Source of the DNA: Bacillota bacterium
GTDB taxonomy: Bacteria > Bacillota > Desulfotomaculia > Desulfotomaculales > Desulfallaceae
DNA: 64,000 nucleotides
Reading direction: 5' to 3'
Assembly (NCBI GenBank): GCA_023439185.1
Contig: JAEXOR010000003.1
Location: forward strand, 1-64,000
A program made the position numbers and the translations under genes. Below are positions 15,693 to 25,107 of this stretch, piece after piece. The stretch's first letter is position 1; every line of letters begins with the position of its first letter. The notes under the pieces were generated by a model. That model was not told where the DNA came from, searched no databases, and saw nothing but the letters and a program-made list of their open reading frames with translations.

Positions 15693-18600
15693 TTATGCCA
15701 TGCCTGTTCCACCGGTATTAACCGGTGCGGCCTGCTCCTTTATTTTGACCCGGTCCGGCCCTAAAAGCGCCGCCAGTTCTTCCACCACCTCCGAATCCAG
15801 GTTGACCCAGAACCTCCGGTCAGTGCAGGCCAATTTTTTCCGGTCCGGGAAATACAGGTAAACCGGCGTTTCTCCGGGAGAAGAGCTCAGCACCTGCTGG
15901 ATCCTGGCCACCAAACCGGTGGAAACCTGCTCCAGTTTAAGGAATAATTCGTCATTCCGTTTCATTGCCAGCGGTTTTATGGTATTGACAATTACTTTGA
16001 CCTCGTCGGCGTTTTGTCCGGTGACGCCGCTGACCAGCACCGCCTTGTCATCATTTAACTGGGCGGCGCATTCCCGGAAGGTGCGCGGAAAAATAACCAG
16101 TTCCGTTACCCCGGTCAGGTCCTCCAGGTTGGCGAAAGCCATGTTGTCACCCCGTTTGGTGGTGATCCGCTTGACATTTGACAAAAGTCCGCCTATTACC
16201 ACCTCGGACCGCTGCTCCAGATCGGCCAGGCCGGCAATCGGGTGCGAGGCGCTGCGGTTGATGACATCACGGTATTCGTTAAGGGGGTGGCCGCTGACGT
16301 ACAGACCCAGCGCTTCCTTTTCCAGGGCCAGTAATTCCGACGGCGGGTATTCCCTGATTTTCGGCATTTCGATATTGACGGTGTTTTTTACGTCTTCGCC
16401 CCAGAAATCCAGCAGCGACAGTTGGCCGCTGCTGCGGTCTTTGTTTGTAGCCTGGGCCAGGCCCAGGCCGGCGTCCACCGCCGCCATCATCTGGGAGCGG
16501 TAATGGCCCAGGGAATCCAGGGCGCCGCTTTTAATCAGGTTTTCCAGCACCCGCCGGTTGATCGCCTTGGTGTCCAGGCGCTGGCAGAAATCCGCAAAGG
16601 AAAGATACGGGCCGCCCTGTCTTTTATTTTCCAGGATGGATTGAACAGCGCCCTGACCCACGTTCTTAATCACCGCCAGGCCGAACCTGATTTTATTCCC
16701 GTCCACCGTAAAACTGATGCCGCTGACGTTGACGTCCGGCGGCAGCACATCTATATTCATCCTCCGGCATTCCTCGATATAATAAGCCACTTTGTCCGAG
16801 TTGTCATTTACCGAGGTTAACAGGGCCGCCATGAATTCCACCGGGTAGTTGGCCTTCAGGTAGGCGGTCTGGTAGCCGACCATGGCGTAAGCGGCACTGT
16901 GGCTTTTATTAAACCCGTATCCGGCAAAGTAGGCCATCAGGTCGAAGATTTGCCCCGCCACGTTTTCATCTACCTCGTTTTTCACCGCTCCCTCCACGAA
17001 CTGGGCCCGCAGGCCGGCAATGATTTCCGGTTTCTTCTTGCCCATGGCCCGTCGCAGCATGTCGGCTTCACCCAGGGTGAAACCGGCCAGGTTGCTGGCA
17101 ATGTGCATCACTTGCTCCTGGTATAATATAACACCGTAAGTGTCACGGAGGATGGGTTCCAGCTTGGGGTGCAGGTAAGCCGCTTTTTTCTCACCGTGTT
17201 TGCTTTTAATAAAATCCTCCACCATGCCGCTGCCCAGGGGTCCCGGCCGGTACAGGGCGTTTAGGGCGATGATATCCTCAAATACTTCGGGTTTTAAATC
17301 CCTCAGGATGGCCCGCATGCCGCTGCTTTCAAGCTGGAAGACACCCACCGCTTCACCGCGGCATAAAAGCTCGAAGGCGCTTGTGTCGTCCAGTGGAATA
17401 TTGTCTATATCTATCTCTATGCCCCGGTTCTGCTTGATTGACTGGATGGCGTCGGCAATTACCGTTAATGTGCGCAGACCCAGGAAGTCCATTTTTAAAA
17501 GTCCCAATTCCTCCACCGGGTCCTTGGCGAACTGAGTGGTCAACGGGCCGTCGGCAGCCTTGTACAGAGGCAGGTAGTGGGTCAGCGGCTGGCGGGTGAT
17601 CACCACTCCGGCGGCGTGGGTGGAGGCGTGACGGGGCATCCCTTCAATCAAAGCAGCAGTGTCGATCAGCTTGCGCACCTGATCGTCTTCCCGGTACAGG
17701 GTGCTGAGCTCGGGCGTGTCGTTGAGGGCTTTATCGATGGTAATATGCAGTTCGGTGGGGATCAGCTTGGCGATGCGATCAACGTCCCCGTAAGGTATAC
17801 CCAGCGCCCGGCCCACGTCCTTGATGGCCGCCCGGGCCGCCATGGTGCCGAAGGTGGCTATTTGGGCCACCCGGTCCTGACCGTATTTTTCGGCCACGTA
17901 TTCAATCACCCGGCCGCGTTTTTCAAAGCAGAAGTCGATATCTATATCAGGCATGGAAACCCGTTCCGGGTTGAGGAACCGTTCAAAAAGCAAATCGTAC
18001 CGCAGCGGGTCGATATTGGTAATCCCCAGGGCGTAGGCCACCAGGCTGCCGGCCGCCGAGCCGCGGCCCGGACCCACCGGGATCTCGTTTTTCCTGGCGA
18101 AGTCGATAAAGTCCCAGACAATGAGGAAATAGGTTGTGTAACCCATTTGCTTGATTACTTTGAGTTCAAACTCAAGCCTTTGGTTAATGGCGTCGGTGAT
18201 TTCGGGGTAGCGTGAACGGATTCCCGCCCGGCACAACTCCCTCAGGTATAAATCAGGATCCTGCTTTTCAGGGACCCGGTAGTCGGGCAGGTGCAGTTTA
18301 CCGAACTCCAGCTCCACGCTGCATCGTTCGGCAATCAGGGCGGTATTTTCCATGGCGTCCCGGAGTTCACCGAACAACAGGGCCATTTCCCGCTGATCTT
18401 TGAGGTAAAACTCACTGGATGCAAAACGCATCCGGCCCGGGTCGTCCACTGTTTTGCCGGTTTGGATGCAGAGCAGCACATCCTGCATCTCGGCATGGTT
18501 TTTGAGCACGTAATGGACATCGTTGGTGGCCACCAGGGGAATGCCGGTTTTCCGGTGCAGTTCCAACAAGCCGCGGTTGGCTATTTTCTGTTCTTCCAGG

Positions 18601-19160
18601 CCATGATCCTGCAGTTCCAGGTAAAAGTTGTCTTTGCCGAAGATATCCATATAATCGGCGGCGCTTTGGATTGCTTGCTTCAGGTTGCCGTCGATTACGC
18701 GGGTGGCCACTTCGCCGGCAATGCAGCCGCTTAACGCGATTAATCCCTGGCTGTGGGCGGCCAGCAGTTCCTTGTCCACCCGCGGCTTATAATAGAACCC
18801 TTCGGTAAAGCCCAGTGAAACCAGGCGGAGCAGGTTCCGGTAGCCGGTTTCGTTCTCCGCCAGCAGTACCAGGTGGTACAGATTGTCGTCCACTTTAGGG
18901 GTGCGGTCGTGCCTGGTCCGGGGCGCCACGTAAACTTCGCAGCCCAGGATGGGCTTGATGTTCTGCTTCCGGCAGGCTTTGTAAAAGTCGACCACGCCAT
19001 ACATAACCCCGTGGTCGGTGATGGCCAGGGATTGCATCCCCATGCCGGCGGCGGTTTCCACCAATTTTTTAATCCGGGAGGCGCCGTCCAACAGGCTGTA
19101 CTCGGTGTGGACGTGCAGGTGGATAAATCGGTTGTTGCTGGTACTGTTTTCGGCTGGCAT
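15693..19160 (-). CDS. dnaE: DNA polymerase III subunit alpha (DnaE)
   Basis: 1155 residues. The N-terminal PHP domain begins 'HLHVHTEYSLLDGASRI', followed by the C-family polymerase core with catalytic acidic residues in 'MPDIDIDFCFEKRG' and 'MDFLGLRTLTVI'. Next come the 'GYGFNKSHSAAYA' finger motif, tandem helix-hairpin-helix and an OB-fold region ('FANLEDLTGVTELVIFP'). Chromosomal replicase subunit. Start ATG with GGAGG 8 nt upstream. Minus-strand gene cluster with methyltransferase, moxR, trmL and nth upstream. Confidence 0.97.
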   Translation of the reverse strand: MPAENSTSNNRFIHLHVHTEYSLLDGASRIKKLVETAAGMGMQSLAITDHGVMYGVVDFYKACRKQNIKPILGCEVYVAPRTRHDRTPKVDDNLYHLVLLAENETGYRNLLRLVSLGFTEGFYYKPRVDKELLAAHSQGLIALSGCIAGEVATRVIDGNLKQAIQSAADYMDIFGKDNFYLELQDHGLEEQKIANRGLLELHRKTGIPLVATNDVHYVLKNHAEMQDVLLCIQTGKTVDDPGRMRFASSEFYLKDQREMALLFGELRDAMENTALIAERCSVELEFGKLHLPDYRVPEKQDPDLYLRELCRAGIRSRYPEITDAINQRLEFELKVIKQMGYTTYFLIVWDFIDFARKNEIPVGPGRGSAAGSLVAYALGITNIDPLRYDLLFERFLNPERVSMPDIDIDFCFEKRGRVIEYVAEKYGQDRVAQIATFGTMAARAAIKDVGRALGIPYGDVDRIAKLIPTELHITIDKALNDTPELSTLYREDDQVRKLIDTAALIEGMPRHASTHAAGVVITRQPLTHYLPLYKAADGPLTTQFAKDPVEELGLLKMDFLGLRTLTVIADAIQSIKQNRGIEIDIDNIPLDDTSAFELLCRGEAVGVFQLESSGMRAILRDLKPEVFEDIIALNALYRPGPLGSGMVEDFIKSKHGEKKAAYLHPKLEPILRDTYGVILYQEQVMHIASNLAGFTLGEADMLRRAMGKKKPEIIAGLRAQFVEGAVKNEVDENVAGQIFDLMAYFAGYGFNKSHSAAYAMVGYQTAYLKANYPVEFMAALLTSVNDNSDKVAYYIEECRRMNIDVLPPDVNVSGISFTVDGNKIRFGLAVIKNVGQGAVQSILENKRQGGPYLSFADFCQRLDTKAINRRVLENLIKSGALDSLGHYRSQMMAAVDAGLGLAQATNKDRSSGQLSLLDFWGEDVKNTVNIEMPKIREYPPSELLALEKEALGLYVSGHPLNEYRDVINRSASHPIAGLADLEQRSEVVIGGLLSNVKRITTKRGDNMAFANLEDLTGVTELVIFPRTFRECAAQLNDDKAVLVSGVTGQNADEVKVIVNTIKPLAMKRNDELFLKLEQVSTGLVARIQQVLSSSPGETPVYLYFPDRKKLACTDRRFWVNLDSEVVEELAALLGPDRVKIKEQAAPVNTGGTGMA

Positions 19161-19189
19161 AACCGGAACCTCCGCTTTTAAGGGGTATC

Positions 19190-19840
19190 TTAATCCGAAG
19201 CGATAGTTTTAAAGTAGTGGATCTTAATTTCGTAATAAGGAAAATAAGGGTCGTCTATAATCACCGGCACCATGGCCTCCCGTTCCTCGGACACCCGCAG
19301 CGCCTCCTTGAGCGCCGGCAGGAATTCGTTGGTGGCGGGACGCCCCGGATGAGCGGCTAAAAAGCAGCCGCCGGGCAGGAGCAGTTTTGGTATTAACCGC
19401 AGCAGGTGCGCGTTTAACTTGGGATCATAAAATATGTCCGAGCCCAGCACCCAGGGATACTGTTTGGGGGGCTGATAGCTGCGCCAGTCGGCCTGCAGGG
19501 TGGAGAAATGCTCCAGGTTGTTGCGCGCGGCGTTGGCTGCGGCCAGTTCCAGGGCTGCGGGATTGAAGTCCGAAAAGGTCACCCGGGCGCCTTTCAGCCC
19601 GCAGACGATGCCCGGCAGGCCAAGTCCGGCGCCCAGCTCAATCAGTTCGTCTCCGTCAAACCGCAGGTGCTGCCAAATCCATTGCGCCGCGCCGCGGGCC
19701 GCCGGCCATATATCGGCCCAGCAGGGTACCTTGTCCTCATCGCCCGGGTCGGTGATCAGCTTCTCAATATCCCGCACCAGAAGCAGGTTAATATCGCGGC
19801 CGGGCAGTCCAAAGACCGTTTCTTTGGTTTCCAAAGTCAA
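19190..19840 (-). CDS. Class I SAM-dependent methyltransferase (Methyltransf_16/METTL-like)
   Basis: 216 residues. The SAM-binding motif I is 'ELGAGLGLPGIVCGL' (about 68-82), with acidic post-I 'VTFSDFNPAALELAA' and 'LGSDIFYDPKLNAHL', the DxxY-type motif of seven-beta-strand lysine methyltransferases. A preceding 'PCWADIWPAARGAAQW' is the PxWpa signature of this group. The substrate, possibly a protein lysine, is not identifiable. Start TTG with GGGGG about 8 nt upstream. Immediately upstream of dnaE by 29 bp. Confidence 0.82.
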   Translation of the reverse strand: MTLETKETVFGLPGRDINLLLVRDIEKLITDPGDEDKVPCWADIWPAARGAAQWIWQHLRFDGDELIELGAGLGLPGIVCGLKGARVTFSDFNPAALELAAANAARNNLEHFSTLQADWRSYQPPKQYPWVLGSDIFYDPKLNAHLLRLIPKLLLPGGCFLAAHPGRPATNEFLPALKEALRVSEEREAMVPVIIDDPYFPYYEIKIHYFKTIASD

Positions 19841-19903
19841 ATAAAAATCCCCCTTCTCAAGGGGAATTTTATACTAATTTCAGGCTTTGCACAATCGGTT
19901 CAG

Positions 19904-20788
19904 TTAATTTTTATTTGCCGCCCGGACCAGCTTATCCAGCCCCAGTTCATTTTTCAGCATTTCCTGGTCGTCCCTGTTTTTTAATAATAAGTTTAATGTT
20001 TTGTTGACGCCGCCTGCACTCAGGGAATCTTCCCCCAGTGTGACCAGGGCCCGGGTCCAGTCGATGGTTTCGGATATGGAAGGTTTTTTGCGCAGGTTCA
20101 AGTTGGTCCGGATGTAGCTGGCGGCATTGGCAATTTGGGCGGTGATTTTTTCGCCGGCCTCGGGAACCTTAACCTTTAAGATGCGGGATTCTTTTTCTAT
20201 GGACGGGAAATCAATATACAGGTAGACGCACCGTCGTTTCAGACCGTCGGACAGTTCCCGCTCCCCGTTGCTGGTAAGCACTACTATTGGTATGTGCTTG
20301 GCGCCGATGGTGCCAAGCTCGGGGATGGAAATCTGGAAGTCGGAGAGCAACTCAAACAGAAAGGCTTCAAATTCCGCTTCCACCTTGTCCACTTCGTCAA
20401 TTAAAAGCACTACTTTGGACCCGGACCGGATAGCCCGGAGCAGTGGGCGCTCCAGCAGGTACTCCTCGCTGAACAGGTCCCGTTCCAGTTGTTCGCCGGG
20501 CCCGCAGTTTTTGGAAATCTGAATCTTAATCAACTGGCGCTGGTAATTCCACTCGTACAGCGCTTTATTTTCATCCAGGCCCTCGTAACACTGCAGACGG
20601 ATTAATTCAGTGTTAAAGACAGCGGCCAGGACCTTGGCTATTTCCGTTTTCCCCACCCCCGGCGCCCCTTCAACCAATAAGGGTTTTTGCAGGGCCAGGG
20701 CCAGGTACACTGTTACCACCAGTTCATCTTCACAAATGTAGCCCTGGTTTTCCATGGCCAGGCGTAATTCCGCTATCGTATCGGGCAT
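19904..20788 (-). CDS. MoxR-family AAA ATPase
   Basis: 294 residues. Walker A GAPGVGKTE (about 40-48), Walker B 'VVLLIDEVDKVEAEF', sensor I 'VVLTSNGERELSDGLKRRC' with arginine finger. Such ATPases act as chaperones that load metal or activate partners, usually with an adjacent VWA-domain gene. No VWA gene lies next to it here, so its client is unknown. ATG preceded by AGGAGG at 6-7 nt. Operon position between trmL and the methyltransferase. Confidence 0.85.
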   Translation of the reverse strand: MPDTIAELRLAMENQGYICEDELVVTVYLALALQKPLLVEGAPGVGKTEIAKVLAAVFNTELIRLQCYEGLDENKALYEWNYQRQLIKIQISKNCGPGEQLERDLFSEEYLLERPLLRAIRSGSKVVLLIDEVDKVEAEFEAFLFELLSDFQISIPELGTIGAKHIPIVVLTSNGERELSDGLKRRCVYLYIDFPSIEKESRILKVKVPEAGEKITAQIANAASYIRTNLNLRKKPSISETIDWTRALVTLGEDSLSAGGVNKTLNLLLKNRDDQEMLKNELGLDKLVRAANKN

Positions 20789-20805
20789 GGTGTTCCTCCT
20801 GCTGA

Positions 20806-21264
20806 TTATTTCATTCCGGCAAAATTGTTTTGCCTCAGGGCCTCGTAAAGCACGATGGCCACCGAGTTGGAAAGGTTCAGGGACCGGGCCTCGCTGAGCA
20901 TGGGAATGCGAATGCAGCTTTCCCTGAAACGATTGATTATTTCTTCCGGCAGGCCGGACGTTTCGCGGCCAAAAACCAGGAAATCGTCTGGTCCGTAGTG
21001 TACCCCGGTGTAGTAACGGCCGCCCCGGGTGGTGGCAAAATAAAACCGGTGCCCCGGATAAGCGTCCAGGACTTCGTTAAAACTATCGTAGTAATGGATG
21101 TTAAGCAGGTGCCAATAATCCAGGCCGGCCCTTTTCAGATGTTTGTCGTCCACGGAAAAACCCAGCGGTCTCACCAAATGCAGATGGGCTCCGGTTACCG
21201 CGCAGGTGCGGGCCACATTGCCGGTGTTGGCCGGGATCTCCGGATGTACCAGTACCAGGTGCAT
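20806..21264 (-). CDS. trmL: tRNA (cytidine/uridine-34-2'-O)-methyltransferase TrmL
   Basis: 152 residues, the length typical of the smallest SPOUT methyltransferases. 'HPEIPANTGNVARTC' near the N-terminus, 'VFGRETSGLPEEI' forming part of the trefoil-knot SAM site, and 'RSLNLSNSVAIVLYEALRQ' at the C-terminus are diagnostic of TrmL/CspR. It methylates the wobble nucleotide of some leucine tRNAs. Start ATG overlaps the nth stop (TAATG). Confidence 0.93.
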   Translation of the reverse strand: MHLVLVHPEIPANTGNVARTCAVTGAHLHLVRPLGFSVDDKHLKRAGLDYWHLLNIHYYDSFNEVLDAYPGHRFYFATTRGGRYYTGVHYGPDDFLVFGRETSGLPEEIINRFRESCIRIPMLSEARSLNLSNSVAIVLYEALRQNNFAGMK

Positions 21265-21917
21265 TACCGCGGCCCCCCGGTTTCAGTGTTGGCCGGGCAC
21301 AGCGCGCCGACCACGCAGTTGGCGCAGTCCGGTTTCCGGGCGGTACAGGTGGTCCTGCCGAAATGAATCAGCCGGTGGTGCCAGTTCCCCAGCTCGGCGG
21401 CGGGAAGCAGCCGGGATAAATCCTGTTCCACCTGGAGGGGGTTCTTGCCCTTTGTCAGGCCCAGCCGGCGGGTGACGCGGAAAATGTGGGTATCCACGGG
21501 AAAGGCGGGCACGCCGAACGCTACGCTCAGCACGACATTGGCGGTTTTACGGCCCACCCCCGGCAGCGATTCCAGACTTTTTAGGTTATCCGGGACCAGT
21601 CCGCCGAATTGCTCCAGTAAAATCCGTGCTGTTTCAATGATGTGCCGGCTTTTGTTGCGGTAAAGGCCGCAATCCCTGATCTCTTCGGCCAGGACTTCTT
21701 GTTCCAGGGCCGCGAAATCACCGGGAGTCCGGTACCGGGCAAACAGCCTGGCGGTAACAATGTTTACCCGCACATCCGTGCATTGCGCCGACAGTATTAC
21801 CGCCACCAGCAGCTCAAAGGGGCTGCTGTAATTCAGAGTGGGTCCGGCGTCAGGGATATGCCCGGCTAGCAGTTTCAGTATTTTTTTGTGGTTTGCTTGG
21901 GGTGCTGAATTTTTCAT
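21264..21917 (-). CDS. nth: Endonuclease III
   Basis: About 217 residues, DNA glycosylase/AP lyase for oxidised pyrimidines. Helix-hairpin-helix 'LESLPGVGRKTANVVLS' containing the catalytic Lys, catalytic Asp in 'PVDTHIFRV', and a C-terminal 4Fe-4S cluster with spacing C-x6-C-x2-C-x5-C (CTARKPDCANCVVGALC). ATG 21917 gives the family-typical length; the only nearby Shine-Dalgarno (GGAG) is just 2 nt away. An upstream in-frame ATG at 22019 would add 34 unconserved residues. Confidence 0.93.
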   Translation of the reverse strand: MKNSAPQANHKKILKLLAGHIPDAGPTLNYSSPFELLVAVILSAQCTDVRVNIVTARLFARYRTPGDFAALEQEVLAEEIRDCGLYRNKSRHIIETARILLEQFGGLVPDNLKSLESLPGVGRKTANVVLSVAFGVPAFPVDTHIFRVTRRLGLTKGKNPLQVEQDLSRLLPAAELGNWHHRLIHFGRTTCTARKPDCANCVVGALCPANTETGGPR

Positions 21918-22187
21918 TGCTCCAAGTATACTGCAATTTTTCTCAATCTGAAAGAATCCCAAAGAAAAGTTTTTATATTCACGAAAAATTTCAGCACATC
22001 TGCTGGTTTTTACAGGCATTTGCAGTTCGTTTTAATTTATAAACAAAAAAGGTACTGGCAATAATAAAATAAATTCCGCCAATAATAAACTTACACCGCG
22101 GATAGCCTGCACAGGCGTATATCCCGCTGTTTTTTTGTTTGCATGACAGGACTTTCAAATTCATAACCAACATAAGGAGGGTAACGC

Positions 22188-22922
22188 ATGAACATCATGG
22201 CCTGGGCTTTGGGGTTGGCAGCGGTTTTGCTGTTCCTGGCCGTTTTTGTGTGGCGGTCCGGCGCCGGCAAAAAAGCCCTGAGAAAAAAAACGAGCTTTTC
22301 GATGCCGCCCATCATGGAAGAATATGCCGATGAAATGACCGGTGATTTTCTGGCGGCGCCGACGCCGGATCCCAAAAATAAAATACAGCACCCGGATATT
22401 CCCTGGCAATACGGGTCCGACAGGCTGGTTTTAATGGTCCGTGACCCAAACTGGCTTTTTGCTTACTGGGAAATAACCGCGGCCAAGCAGGATGAATTCA
22501 GTCAGCAATACGGGCAAACAGCCTGGAGTGCCTCCAGACCTGTTTTGAGGGTTTACGACGTGACCGGGATTGAATTTAACGGCGCCAATGCCAACAACTA
22601 TATTGATTTTGCCATCAATGATGATGTGGACAACTGGCATTTGGAAGTGTCCAGACCCAACAGTACATTCTGTGTTGACGTGGGCCGGGTTTTTCCGGAC
22701 GGCAGGTTTGTCACCCTGCTACGTTCAAATATTGTGCATACGCCCAGTATGGCGTTTTCTGATCTGGCCGATGAAGAATGGATGTGGATTGAGGGCATTT
22801 ACCGTACCATTACCAGGTTGTACGCGGGCAGCTCGCCGTTGCTGGCGGAGGATGTATCCAAACGGATGGGCCTGGCGCCCCTTGGCATAAGCTCGCCTGA
22901 ATTCAACGGCGCGAGGAAGTAA
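22188..22922 (+). CDS. DUF4912 domain-containing membrane-anchored protein
   Basis: 244 residues. One N-terminal membrane helix (about 3-22), a linker, then the DUF4912 region beginning 'YGSDRLVLMVRDPNWLFAYWEIT' near residue 78, which is a beta-rich, possibly carbohydrate-binding fold. The gene sits 48 bp upstream of a GH57 branching enzyme and in the vicinity of glycogen-type genes, so a part in alpha-glucan metabolism or its membrane association is inferred. Strong AAGGAGGG site 6-7 nt before the ATG. Biochemical role unknown. Confidence 0.82.
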   Translation: MNIMAWALGLAAVLLFLAVFVWRSGAGKKALRKKTSFSMPPIMEEYADEMTGDFLAAPTPDPKNKIQHPDIPWQYGSDRLVLMVRDPNWLFAYWEITAAKQDEFSQQYGQTAWSASRPVLRVYDVTGIEFNGANANNYIDFAINDDVDNWHLEVSRPNSTFCVDVGRVFPDGRFVTLLRSNIVHTPSMAFSDLADEEWMWIEGIYRTITRLYAGSSPLLAEDVSKRMGLAPLGISSPEFNGARK

Positions 22923-22970
22923 TTGAGGAAGTAATCTATATTGGAGCAAACCAAAAGAGAAAGGAAGAAC

Positions 22971-24587
22971 ATGAATTTGGACCAAGGAAACCTGTGTTTT
23001 GTGCTGCACGCCCATCTGCCTTTTGTCAGGCATCCCGAGGACGAGCATTTTTTGGAGGAACGGTGGTTTTATGAAGCCGTTACCGAGTCGTATGTTCCGC
23101 TGATTATTGCCTTTGAAGAACTGGTGGAGGAAGGCGTACCCTTCCGGCTGACTTTTTCGGTTTCCCCCACCCTGATTACCATGCTGACCGACGGGCTGCT
23201 TCAGGAAAGGTACCTGCGTCATCTGGATAAACTGATCGAGCTGTCCGAAAAGGAGATCCGGCGTACTGAAAATAGCGCCTTCCACCCGGTGGCGGTGATG
23301 TACCGGGACCGGTTCCGTCACGTCAGATATGTATTCGCTGAAAAATACGGCTGCAATCTGATCAATGCCTTCAGGCGTCTCCAGGACCTCGGACGTTTGG
23401 AGGTCATCACCTGTGCGGCCACCCACGGGTTTCTGCCGCTGCTGATGACTCAGCCGGGCGCGGTACGGGCTCAGGTGGGGGTCGCCGTTGAGCTGTACGC
23501 AAAACATTTCGGCAGGCCGCCGGCAGGCATCTGGCTGCCGGAATGCGCGTACGCGTACGGCATAGAGGGTATATTAAAGGAGTTTGACATTAAATACTTT
23601 TTCACTGACACCCACGGAGTGCTTTTTGCTTCCCACAGGCCGAAATTCGGTGTGTTCGCGCCGGTTTTCTGTCCCAACGGCGTGGCCGTGTTCGGCCGGG
23701 ATTTGGAATCCTCCAGGCAGGTGTGGAGTTCCAACGAAGGTTATCCGGGGGATTTTGATTACCGGGAATACTACAGGGACATCGGCCACGATCTGGACTA
23801 TGATTACATCAGCCCCTACATCCATCCGGACGGCATCAGGCTGAACACCGGCATCAAATACTGCCGCATCACGGGCAAGAGCTATGACAAAGAGCCCTAC
23901 AATATCGGCTATGCCCGCGGCAAAGCCGAAGAACATGCCGCCAATTTTCTGTTTAACAGGGAGCACCAATTTAAATACCTGAATTCGCTGATGGACAGAG
24001 AACCGGTGGTTGTGGCTCCGTACGACGCGGAACTGTTCGGGCACTGGTGGTTCGAGGGTCCCTACTGGCTGCAGAATGTGCTGCGCAAAGCGCATTACGA
24101 TTTTCCCGGCATTAATACTATTACACCGGGGGACTATTTGAAGAAATACCCCTGCAACCAGGTGGTCAGACCCTGCCCTTCGACATGGGGGAACAAGGGT
24201 TACAACGAGGTGTGGCTGTGCCGGGAAAACGACTGGGTTTACCGGCATCTGCACATTGCCGCGGAGCGCATGACCGAACTGGCGGACGAGAACGCCGGCG
24301 CGGGCGGGCTGAGAGAGAGGGCTTTGAAACAGGCAGCCAGGGAACTGCTCCTGGCCCAGAGCAGCGACTGGGCTTTCATCATGCACACCGGCACCATGGT
24401 GGACTATGCCGTCAGAAGGACCAAGCAGCATATCCAGAACTTTTTGCGTTTGTATGATCAAATTAAAAATCATAGCATCGATGAAGGCTTTCTGAGGGAC
24501 CTGGAGTACAAAAACAATATCTTCCCGGATGTAAATATCAATCATTTTGCCGGCCGGCGTACCGAGGCCTTTCCGGCAACGGGGTAG
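22971..24587 (+). CDS. GH57 1,4-alpha-glucan branching enzyme-like protein (with DUF1957)
   Basis: About 538 residues in the GH57/DUF1957 architecture. Nucleophile Glu191 in 'GIWLPECAYAYG' and acid/base Asp352 in 'APYDAELFGHWWFEGP' correspond to the catalytic pair of archaeal and Thermus GH57 branching enzymes. 'HAHLPFVRHP' near the start is the first conserved block and the C-terminal part is the alpha-helical DUF1957. It would introduce alpha-1,6 branches into glycogen-like glucan. Start ATG 22971 with AAGGAAG upstream; a TTG at 22941 is in frame but poorly placed. Confidence 0.9.
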   Translation: MNLDQGNLCFVLHAHLPFVRHPEDEHFLEERWFYEAVTESYVPLIIAFEELVEEGVPFRLTFSVSPTLITMLTDGLLQERYLRHLDKLIELSEKEIRRTENSAFHPVAVMYRDRFRHVRYVFAEKYGCNLINAFRRLQDLGRLEVITCAATHGFLPLLMTQPGAVRAQVGVAVELYAKHFGRPPAGIWLPECAYAYGIEGILKEFDIKYFFTDTHGVLFASHRPKFGVFAPVFCPNGVAVFGRDLESSRQVWSSNEGYPGDFDYREYYRDIGHDLDYDYISPYIHPDGIRLNTGIKYCRITGKSYDKEPYNIGYARGKAEEHAANFLFNREHQFKYLNSLMDREPVVVAPYDAELFGHWWFEGPYWLQNVLRKAHYDFPGINTITPGDYLKKYPCNQVVRPCPSTWGNKGYNEVWLCRENDWVYRHLHIAAERMTELADENAGAGGLRERALKQAARELLLAQSSDWAFIMHTGTMVDYAVRRTKQHIQNFLRLYDQIKNHSIDEGFLRDLEYKNNIFPDVNINHFAGRRTEAFPATG

Positions 24588-24594
24588 AGACTAA

Positions 24595-24628
24595 AACAGT
24601 GTAGCCGTGTCATCGGCTACGCTGTTCA
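24595..24628. terminator. Bidirectional hairpin between convergent genes
   Basis: AACAGTGTAGCCG pairs with CGGCTACGCTGTT (one mismatch) around a 6-nt loop, just after the GH57 stop and spanning the stop codon of the opposing antitoxin gene. Neither side has a strong U-run, so termination efficiency is uncertain. Confidence 0.45.
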
Positions 24629-24894
24629 TTCAAATCCTCCATCAGCTCGCTAACGTTATCAAAGGTTTTGCTTAAATTTCGGTTATGATTGACGTCGTCG
24701 ATTACCGCGAGGGTTTCTGCATTCGGATTTTCAGTGCGAAGGTCAAAAGGTATGCCCCCATAACGTACAGCATATCGAAGGAATATGTTTACGGCCGTGG
24801 ACATATTCAAACCGAGTTCTGAAAAAATAGCCTCTGCTCTGCGCTTTAGCTCTTCGTCAACACGGATATTTATATTAGTTGTATTGGACATCAT
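24610..24894 (-). CDS. RelB/DinJ-family antitoxin without adjacent toxin
   Basis: 94 residues. N-terminal ribbon-helix-helix 'INIRVDEELKRRAEAIFSEL' followed by 'GLNMSTAVNIFLRYAVRYGGIPF' is the RelB/DinJ signature; the C-terminal tail 'NRNLSKTFDNVSELMEDL' normally wraps a YafQ/RelE toxin. The toxin would be expected directly downstream, but the convergent GH57 gene begins within 25 bp, so this is a solitary antitoxin. GGAGG lies 5 nt before ATG 24894. A decayed, inverted copy with toxin remnant lies at 35.8 kb. Confidence 0.85.
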   Translation of the reverse strand: MMSNTTNINIRVDEELKRRAEAIFSELGLNMSTAVNIFLRYAVRYGGIPFDLRTENPNAETLAVIDDVNHNRNLSKTFDNVSELMEDLNEQRSR

Positions 24895-24999
24895 AAATAC
24901 CTCCTTCCGCAATCATTTTATACAAATTGTTAATACAAGCGAACGGCTTTGAACGCGGTGCTTACCGTGGCTTTTACTGCAACTCTCATCGCAATTCTC

Positions 25000-25065
25000 A
25001 CTTTTGTTTTATTACCCAGTATATCGTATTGGAAATTGACATTATCGTTGGCAAGCCCTATAACC
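25000..25065 (-). pseudogene. RHS micro-relic
   Basis: Reading the minus strand gives 'NVNFQYDILGNKTKV', nearly identical to the repeat 'NVGFEYDILGNKTKV' in the large RHS protein, embedded in otherwise unrecognisable sequence between the antitoxin gene and a DUF4279 remnant. A debris fragment of a former RHS gene. Confidence 0.7.
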
Positions 25066-25107
25066 CCTATATACAAGTTAAAGAGCCCAATTTCCGAACA
25101 GTATCTC

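Noticed and set aside
22091..22409. Minus-strand frames overlapping the DUF4912 start
   Set aside because: They are antisense to a gene with an excellent AAGGAGGG site and family match.
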